Origin: Cercis canadensis
Lineage: Eukaryota > Streptophyta > Magnoliopsida > Fabales > Fabaceae
Assembly (NCBI GenBank): GCA_003255065.1
Contig: QAOA01005530.1
Span: 231,623-295,622, forward strand
Direction of reading: 5' to 3'
Length of the DNA stretch: 64,000 nt
Both the position numbers and the translations under genes were made by a program. Positions 57,301 to 64,000 of the stretch are shown in pieces (position 1 is the first letter of the stretch; each line of letters opens with the position of its first letter). A model generated the notes under the pieces. The model was given only the letters and a program-made list of their open reading frames with translations. It had not been told where the DNA came from and did no database searches.

Positions 57301-58460
57301 ATCACACTACAAATTAATGAACACATTTAAATATTTAACTTGCTAGTATATTGGGCTTGAAACATGGGCATATGCAGCGCATTATCTTAAAGTTACAGAT
57401 AGGCTCTTGGTTGGAATTATAAGCAATCAAAATTCCTTAAGTTTGTCAAATTTTGAACTTGTTCTCATATCTATTTTACAAATTATTCAACACCTTATAT
57501 AAACCAAATAAATTGGCTAATTTTTTAATAAACATAATCATAAACATAAACATAAACATAAACATAAACATAAACATAAACATAAACATAAACATAAACA
57601 TAAACATAAACATAAACATAAACATAAGGACACAAAAATAAATAAATTATTATGACAATGAAAACACAAGTTCAAAGAAAGGATATCATAAAAATATTCA
57701 ATTACGAATTAATATGGAATAAATAATCATTCCAATGAAACAAATAAGTTATTTTACACAAATACACACACACACACACACACACACACAATTAAATAAT
57801 GAGTGAATTTTATATAAATGAATTAGATATCATTCACTTGGTATTTAGTTAGTTCTATAGTTGTTTATCGGTTTTATTCTTGTGTTTCTGTGTTTGCTTA
57901 AATCTTGGTTTTTAATTTTTTTGCCAATTCCCAGGATCAAACATTGGTTTTAAATTTCTTGCTAATTCTCAGGGTCAAATAATGATTTTAAATTTCTTGC
58001 CAATTCCCAAGCTCAAATCTTGATTTTAAATTTCTTGCTAATTCCCATGCTCGAATCTTGGTCTTTTTGGATCTAGTATATCTTTCGCATCTTGAGTTAT
58101 CTTGAATAATGACAATTGTCTTTTCCTTTATCACAGGTAAAATACTTATTTACTTTCTTTACATGTTTCCTACAAGATGACATGAAAATATTTGTTTCTC
58201 ACGTTCCTCAAATGGTAAACATGTAAAGAAATACAAACTGTAGAAACCATATTTTCATATCTAAGTCTTCAACTAATTTTTCAATATTGAAATTTTCATT
58301 TATCATGTACTTGTAGCCAGGCTGATTATGGGTGCTAACCTAGTGTGAGTAAATTATTTTTCTTTTTTATTTTTAAATTGGTGACCCCATTTTAGGCATA
58401 TGTTTTATTATTTTGTTACATTTGGGCCACTTATTCAATTTAGAGGAGTTTGGCTGGAAA
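57300..58460 (-). repeat. Repeat X, copy S4 (minus strand)
   Basis: Reverse complement of 16525-17725. It contains an (AC)n tract (57764-57790), the 38-bp minisatellite (57900-58070) and a greatly expanded hexamer (57541-57627). Confidence 0.8.
57541..57627. repeat. Expanded TAAACA hexanucleotide repeat
   Basis: About 14 perfect TAAACA units; the corresponding position has about four in S1 and seven in S2. The Asn-Ile frame across it is an artefact of the repeat. Confidence 0.95.
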
Positions 58461-58687
58461 TGGGTATGGGAATACCGGAATGGTTAGGGATTTAGAGGAG
58501 AATGAGAGAAATTGGGTTATTTTTTTAAGTGAAATGATGACCCGTGAACCAGAATTTTAAAGGGTTTTAAGTGACACAACCGTATATTGTGGGCGTGTTG
58601 GGCTTGGGTAAGAAACACGGGAAGTTGACACGTGCATGGCAGTGGGGGTGTTGGTGTGACACGGGGGTGACATGCCTGTGTATTGGG
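58461..58687 (-). repeat. B element 3' region, inverted, interrupted by element E
   Basis: Reverse complement of about 16266-16490. The ACACGG array begins but is cut at 58687 by the E 5' LTR. TTGGG (58683-58687) is the left half of the expected 5-bp target duplication; the right half is beyond the window. Confidence 0.82.
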
Positions 58688-60115
58688 TGATGAACACACT
58701 TTTTATACAATAGTTATTCCTCATACTTAGTCTTTTAAACCTCTTTTGGGCTGAATTGCATAGACTTAGACCTCATTTCATGACTTAGGATCCATTTATG
58801 CTTAATTGCAATTTCCAGCAATACTGGGCATTATATGCTGTCTCTGTGTTTCAGGCATATCTTGAGTTCTGGATGTCTAAAAATTCCGAGTCATACCTTT
58901 TTGGAAAGCTAAGAGAATTGTCTACAACTTTCTTTCAGGGCTCCAAAGCTAATTCGGACGTTCAGAAGGTCATATGCAGCCTGGAAAGCAGAGAAGACAT
59001 GCTGTCGCAGGATCCTGACCTACATGCAGTATTTGGGTCATAACTTGAGTTGTAGATGTCATATTGACCTGAAACTGGTACCATTGGAAAGCTAACAGAA
59101 GAGCTTCAATTGATATGAAGACTGGTTCACCATATTTTATGTGGAAGATGGTCTTATTTGATGTGCAAGTTAGCTGACGGTTCCAGACACCTTCTGCCAC
59201 TTAAATGGGCCTAACTTCCTCATGACAAGTCCAAATGGGCCCAAACCAAAGCCCAATTGAAGCTAAGGCCCATGGGAACAAGTGTGCCCTAAGGGCAATT
59301 TAGGTGTGCATGTAAAATTGGAGGTCTATATCAGAAGAAGGAGGCAGCCGAAATTCATAACCACGTTTTAGATATTTTTAGACAGCTTTCTATTCTTGCC
59401 TTAGTCTCTAAGTTTTCTTTTAGATATTTTGTAAGAACTTCAGCTCCTCTTGTTCATGGAGGGCTAATCCAACATATCAATCCAGGTTTTGCTATTCTGA
59501 TTATTGGTTTTGAGATTATGAGTTGTTGTTCTTCCTTTTAGTTGTTAATCAAAGTTCTTTCAATCCTTTGAAATATTCTGTTTGAATTGCTTAATTCGAA
59601 TTTGGATCTTCATGTGTGATTGCTTAATTGCATGTGATAAAAGAGGATTGTATGGTTGATTAATGTTTCTGAGCTTTTGGATGGATTAATCACCTTGGCT
59701 GGATCATGGACTTAGGTAAAACTAGACTTGAATGTTTGCTTAATTCATTTAGTCTTAGTTGAATCCGAATTCTGGTTGCTTAACCAGTGGACATCCATAG
59801 AACATTGAGAGGCGTCTTGATATGTTTTAAAGGCCAAGAACATGGTTAATAATTGAATGGATCATTAGAAATCAAGGATGAATCAAAATCAGAATCAGTT
59901 AAGGCTTGGATTGGTTGTTTTCCTTTAGGTTACCACTTACAATTAATTTCTGTCAAGCACTTAAAACAAACACAACCCCCCTGTTTACATGCTTCTCTAT
60001 ATGATTCACTAAATAGAACAATCCTTAGGTTCGACTTAGGGCTGTCCTATGCTGCAAATAGCTAGGTAACCGACCTTAAACTTTAAGTAATTTGAGGAGC
60101 CTCGGCAGCTCATCA
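58688..60115 (+). mobile_element. 5' LTR of Athila-like element E (1428 bp)
   Basis: It runs from TGATGAACACAC to GCAGCTCATCA, with TGATGA/TCATCA inverted termini. It is followed by AATTT and a perfect PBS, so this is the 5' LTR of an element transcribed rightwards. Relatives: 1-254, 13995-14740, 32313-32668 and 46529-47949. It is the youngest-looking insertion in the window, since it interrupts the S4 duplication copy. Confidence 0.93.
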
Positions 60116-60120
60116 AATTT

Positions 60121-60138
60121 TGGCGCCGTTGCCGGGGA
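60121..60138 (+). other. Primer-binding site of element E (tRNA-Asp)
   Basis: TGGCGCCGTTGCCGGGGA, 5 bp after the LTR, is exactly complementary to the 3' end of plant tRNA-Asp(GUC) including CCA. Confidence 0.95.
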
Positions 60139-60806
60139 TTGTTCTATCTTTGAATCAGTAGTATTAGTAGTAAAACTGACTTCTAACTTCCCCCTAATTC
60201 ACCCCCCTTGTGTTTGAGTTTTTGTTGTTTTTAGGGTTTTGGCCACTTTTTCCATACTTTTTGGCCAAGTATCCATTCTGTTTGAGGCCAGTGGCCATTG
60301 TTTTTCTTGATTTCAAGTGTGCTTAGATGCTTTATATTGTCATTGAGTGAATTCTGGCCATTTGGACCATTTCCCCTTTGTTTTTCCTTCGGTTTGGCTT
60401 GATTTAGTGATTTCTGGGTCTACTGTTCACCAAAATTTTTAGCTCCGATTGACCTGAAACTTTCTGGGTTGAAGGAAAAGGGCCTAACTCACAAAAGTCA
60501 CAGCCTATGGCTGTGAGGTCTGTGTTTTTAAGCCAAATTCGACTGTTTTGACCACTTTTCCATTTTTTGAAGATTTTTTATTTGATTTTTGAGTTCAATT
60601 TTCATCCACCTTTCGTCCTGTGGTGGTAGAAAAATTTTAAAAAATGTTTAGATACCTTTTCTAGTCCTATTTTGGTGTCTTTTTACCTTTGTTTTGTGTT
60701 TTTGGTGTGTTTCGGTTTTAGCTTATTTCTGCCAGTTTTGTGTGTTTTTGTGTGTTTTTGTGCATTGTGGTGTGTTTAGGCATTTAGCCACTTGTTTGCA
60801 TGGTGT
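60139..60806 (+). other. Leader of element E
   Basis: A 668-bp T-rich untranslated leader between PBS and gag. No coding pattern or obvious tandem repeat apart from GTGTTTTTGTG runs at 60738-60775. Confidence 0.7.
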
Positions 60807-63800
60807 ATGACTAGGTCTTCTCCATTTGTATTGCTTGAAGGAGATCCTGAAATTGAGAGAACCTTGCATACACGTAATAGAGCACATAGGGCTGTTGATA
60901 ATCTAGATCCTACTATGGCTGAAGCTAGCACTCCTATTGTTATTCCTATTGTTGATCCTGTTGTTAATCAAGGTGATAGAGCTGATAATGCTAATAGAGC
61001 TGGAAATAACAATAATAATAACATGCAGCCTAGAGATAGAACTCTTAAGGAATTGGCCACCCCTGATGTTGCTTACCAACCTTTAGGGATCCAATATCCT
61101 GAAATTGATACTGCTTTTGAATTAAAGTCTGGATTGATACACTTGCTGCCAAAGTTTCATGGTCTTGCAGGTGAAGATCCTCACAAGCATTTGAAGGAAT
61201 TTCATGTGGTTTGTTCCACCATGAGGCCACAAGGAATTTCTGAAGAGCAGATCAAGTTAAGAGCATTCCCTTTCTCTCTGGCTGATGCAGCTAAAGACTG
61301 GCTCTTTTACTTGTCACAAGGTTCGGTCAGGAATTGGAATGACATGAAGAAGCTGTTTCTGGCCAAGTTCTTCCCTGCATCCAGAACTGCTGCCATCCGC
61401 AAAGACATATGTGGCATAAGGCAACTGCCAGGGGAGACATTGCATGAGTATTGGGAGAGGTTTACAAAGCTGTGTTCAAGCTGCCTCCATCACCAAATAA
61501 GTGATCAGCTGTTGATACAATATTTCTATGAGGGCTTGTCACCTTCGGATAGAAGTAACATTGATTCTGCTAGTGGAGGAGCATTAGTGGATAAAACACC
61601 TGCTGCTGCCAGAGATTTAATTTCCAATATGGCAGAGAATTCCCAGCAGTTTGGTGTTCGGATGATTCATTCCACTAGAGGAGTCAATGAAGTTGGTGTG
61701 TCATTTGCTGACCAACAAAGAATGGAGCACAGACTTGACGAGCTGACCTCCTTGGTCAGGCAATTGGCAGTGGGGAGACAAGTATCCACCCCTCAACCTG
61801 CAAGCGTGTGTGGCATTTGTGCTTGTCCATCACATCCTACAGATGCGTGCCCCACACTGCAAGATGGTGATTCTGGATTTCAGGATCCCTCTGTAGCTGC
61901 AGTAGGTGTTTTTCCTGGTCGATCCCCATACCAACAGCAGCAGCAGCCTAGATATGATCCGTACTCCAACACTTACAACCCTGGTTGGAGGGATCATCCA
62001 AATTTCAGATATGGCAATGCTGCAGCACCACAACAGCAGTCCTCCCAACAACAGCCACAGCAACAGCAGCAGTATAGGCAACCTTGGCAACAACAGAGCC
62101 AATTTCAGCCAGCCAGGCCAGGCCAGTTTCAACAGAACAGGCCACCATTCCAGCAGCAGCCTATGCAGCCAGCCAACCCGTCAACATCCAAACCTGAGTC
62201 TTCATTGGAAGATTTAGTCAAGCAGATGGCCACAAGCAACATCCAGTTCCAGCAGAGGGCGGAGTCCACCATGCAGAATCTGGAAATGCAGATTGGACAA
62301 TTGGCATCATCTGTGAGTCAATTGCAATCCCAAGGTTCTGGCACCCTTCCTTCTCAGACCATTCCTAACCCTAATTCGAAAAATGTGAGTGCAATCACTC
62401 TTAGGAGTGGCAAGTCAATTCCAGACCCTGCACCTGCAGTTCAGAGTCAACCTAGTGTGCCAGTTCCACCTGTTGCTGATCCTAGCAGTTCCAGCCAGCA
62501 CACTAGTAGTTCCACTCCAGAGAGGCCACAACAGAAGCCTACATATTCTGCACCTCTTCCCTTTCCACAGAGAGCTACTCTGTCTAAGAAAACAGATGAG
62601 GCAGAGAAGGATAAAGAGCTTCTGGAGACATTCAGGAAGGTGGAAGTCAACATTCCATTGCTGGATGCTATCAAGCAAATTCCTAGATATGCCAAATTTT
62701 TAAAGGAATTGTGCACACAGAGGAGGAGGCTTAAGGGCAATGAGCGAATTAGCATGAGTCAGAACGTTTCGGCCCTTATTCAGCCTATGCCCCAGAAGTG
62801 CAAGGATCCAGGCACTTTCACCATTCCATGTGTTATAGGCAAATCCAAGTTTGAGCATGCCCTGCTAGACCTTGGTGCTTCCATTAATGTGATGCCTATG
62901 ACTGTGTTTAGTTCTCTTGGACTTGGCCCCTTGAGAGCTACTGGTGTTGTGATCCAGCTAGCCAACAGGAGTAGTGCACATCCAGCTGGAGTGATTGAAG
63001 ATGTGCTGGTCAGAGTTGATGAGCTGATCTTTCCAACAGATTTCTACATTCTGGAGATGGAGGGACAGTCCCAATCCAGCAAGGCTCCACTCATTCTGGG
63101 CAGGCCATTCCTCAAGACCGCACGGACCAAGATTGATGTTCATGCAGGAACTCTATCCATGGAGTTTGGAGACTCTGTTGTGCAGTTCAATATTTTTGAG
63201 CCTATGCAGCCTTCCATGGATGAGCCTTCTGTCTTTCACATTGGTTTGCTTGATGATCTAGTTGGGGATGGGTCTGATGAGCTCTGTGCTGACTTCCCAG
63301 ATTTTGTTGGTGTTGAAGACTCTGTTCAGTGCAACTCCTGTCCTGACTGTGATGGTGATGTACCTTGTGCAGTGTGTGCTGAAATATCTGCCTTCTTGAG
63401 CAGTCCTGATTCTCTGTGCTGCAGTTGTGGTGATTCTGCTTGCACTGCTTGTTCTGAAATTGCAGCCGTTTTAGAACAAGATGATTCTATTCCAGAGGCT
63501 GTGGTCATTGATGCTCCCACAGAGTTAGTGGATGTGTATGAGGAGCTATATTCTGAATTCCCTGACTTTGTGGGTATAGAGGGTTATCTCCAGCGCCATT
63601 CACATTCTGTTTGTGATGGTGACATGAGCTGTGCCATCTGTGCAGAAATTTCTACATTTTTAAGCGATGGCAATCCTGCTGAATCTGCATCTGAAGCTGA
63701 TTCTAGTTCTGGTTCCAGTTCTGATTCTGCAGCTTCAGAAGATAATTCTACCGGGGCAACTCACGACTTCGTGAGACTGGTCTTTGACCCTGGTATCTAG
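60807..63800 (+). CDS. gag-protease polyprotein of Athila-like element E, with Cys-rich C-terminal repeats
   Basis: Start chosen at ATG 60807 (MTRSSPFVLLEGDPEIERTL), the usual Athila gag beginning; the frame is open from 60792. The protein has 997 residues. Gag core is about 100-250 (FPFSLADAAKDWLFYLSQGS ... LPGETLHEYWERF). A CCHC zinc knuckle has C335, C338, H343 and C348. A Gln-rich region is at about 375-475, followed by a helical segment with AITLRSGK. The aspartic protease (about 665-790) has active-site DLGAS (Asp688) and GRPFL. After the protease come three CxxC-[AS]-E-I motifs, two of them within duplicated blocks of about 43 residues (824-866 and 912-955), then a Ser/Asp-rich tail ending VRLVFDPGI. 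No RT is fused to it. The intact frame suggests recent activity. Confidence 0.93.
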   Translation: MTRSSPFVLLEGDPEIERTLHTRNRAHRAVDNLDPTMAEASTPIVIPIVDPVVNQGDRADNANRAGNNNNNNMQPRDRTLKELATPDVAYQPLGIQYPEIDTAFELKSGLIHLLPKFHGLAGEDPHKHLKEFHVVCSTMRPQGISEEQIKLRAFPFSLADAAKDWLFYLSQGSVRNWNDMKKLFLAKFFPASRTAAIRKDICGIRQLPGETLHEYWERFTKLCSSCLHHQISDQLLIQYFYEGLSPSDRSNIDSASGGALVDKTPAAARDLISNMAENSQQFGVRMIHSTRGVNEVGVSFADQQRMEHRLDELTSLVRQLAVGRQVSTPQPASVCGICACPSHPTDACPTLQDGDSGFQDPSVAAVGVFPGRSPYQQQQQPRYDPYSNTYNPGWRDHPNFRYGNAAAPQQQSSQQQPQQQQQYRQPWQQQSQFQPARPGQFQQNRPPFQQQPMQPANPSTSKPESSLEDLVKQMATSNIQFQQRAESTMQNLEMQIGQLASSVSQLQSQGSGTLPSQTIPNPNSKNVSAITLRSGKSIPDPAPAVQSQPSVPVPPVADPSSSSQHTSSSTPERPQQKPTYSAPLPFPQRATLSKKTDEAEKDKELLETFRKVEVNIPLLDAIKQIPRYAKFLKELCTQRRRLKGNERISMSQNVSALIQPMPQKCKDPGTFTIPCVIGKSKFEHALLDLGASINVMPMTVFSSLGLGPLRATGVVIQLANRSSAHPAGVIEDVLVRVDELIFPTDFYILEMEGQSQSSKAPLILGRPFLKTARTKIDVHAGTLSMEFGDSVVQFNIFEPMQPSMDEPSVFHIGLLDDLVGDGSDELCADFPDFVGVEDSVQCNSCPDCDGDVPCAVCAEISAFLSSPDSLCCSCGDSACTACSEIAAVLEQDDSIPEAVVIDAPTELVDVYEELYSEFPDFVGIEGYLQRHSHSVCDGDMSCAICAEISTFLSDGNPAESASEADSSSGSSSDSAASEDNSTGATHDFVRLVFDPGI

Positions 63801-64000
63801 CTGATTATCTTATTGTACTTGTATTCTATTTTCTATTCTGTTTTACTTTAGTCTGTTTTTGTTTTCTGTTTTTGCTTCTGTTTCTGTTTTCTGTTTTCTG
63901 TTCCTTTTATTTTCAATTTTCTGTTCTTGATGTCTGCTTTATCTTACCCCACATGCGTGCGGGAAGTTTGGTCATTTATTTGACATGTAGGTTTCAACCG
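63801..64000 (+). other. Sequence after gag-protease of element E
   Basis: Non-coding, with TTTTCTGTTTT repeats similar to the post-pol region at 52440-52690. No RT start is visible by the window edge. Confidence 0.6.

Noticed and set aside
57453..57641. ORF with an Asn-Ile repeat
   Set aside because: Produced entirely by the TAAACA hexamer; length varies between copies.
61830..62132. Minus-strand Leu-rich ORF within gag-pro E
   Set aside because: Complement of the CAG/CAA-rich Gln region of the gag frame.
1..64000. tRNA or rRNA genes
   Set aside because: Nothing convincing was found; the only tRNA-like matches are the 18-bp primer-binding sites at 25293 and 60121.

Overview
The window is plant nuclear DNA, very probably from a eudicot, and looks like transposon-dense (pericentromeric-type) heterochromatin. 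It is AT-rich and shows no expressed host gene that I can defend. Almost everything is LTR retrotransposon sequence: Athila-like Ty3/gypsy elements (LTRs starting TG and ending CA, primer-binding sites matching the 3' end of plant tRNA-Asp, gag/protease with a DLGAS active site, RT/RNase H/integrase of Athila type) and chromovirus LTRs and fragments. There are also pieces of DNA transposons (hAT, CACTA), an endogenous pararetrovirus, and fragments of captured host genes (a MORC-type ATPase, a papain-type cysteine protease, and exons of unidentified genes).

Family names used below: B = the Athila-like element at about 24-31.7 kb; C = the element with the TGTTAAG...ACAACA LTR; E = the Athila-like family with the 1.43 kb TGATGA...TCATCA LTR; X = an AT-rich repeat carrying a 38-bp minisatellite and microsatellites.

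Layout. A composite cassette occurs four times: [B integrase 3' part - B 3' region with ACACGGCCGTGT motifs - X - chromovirus protease remnant plus an unidentified ORF - chromovirus LTR - LTR C - truncated pol C - chromovirus solo LTR - integrase - pararetrovirus - MORC]. Copy S1 spans about 255-11797. S2 spans about 14741-23118. S3 spans about 29881-42120, continues out of the most complete B element, and is interrupted. S4, about 58687-53745, lies on the minus strand. The copies share the same internal deletion junction (LTR C joined to RT) and, where present, the same solo-LTR target duplication, so they arose by segmental duplication of one already nested cassette rather than by independent insertion.

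Between and inside the copies: an hAT element with captured exons (12454-13676); LTR E fragments on the minus strand (13995-14740, 32313-32668); a cysteine protease pseudogene (23150-23830, minus); B itself (LTR end 25287, PBS, gag, protease, RT/RNase H, integrase, all with stops); a head-to-tail pararetrovirus/MORC array (38488-42120); exon-like islands between inverted X arms (43571-45984); a CACTA end (45987-46528); and a reverse E-family 3' end joined head to head to a forward E-type pol (46529-53744), forming a large inverted repeat.

The only long intact ORF is the 997-residue gag-protease of the E element entering at 58688. It has a full 5' LTR, a perfect tRNA-Asp PBS, and an unusual cysteine-rich C-terminal extension. 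The element runs past the right edge, so whether it has a pol is unknown. Everything else is decayed, with many nonsense changes that look like C-to-T transitions.
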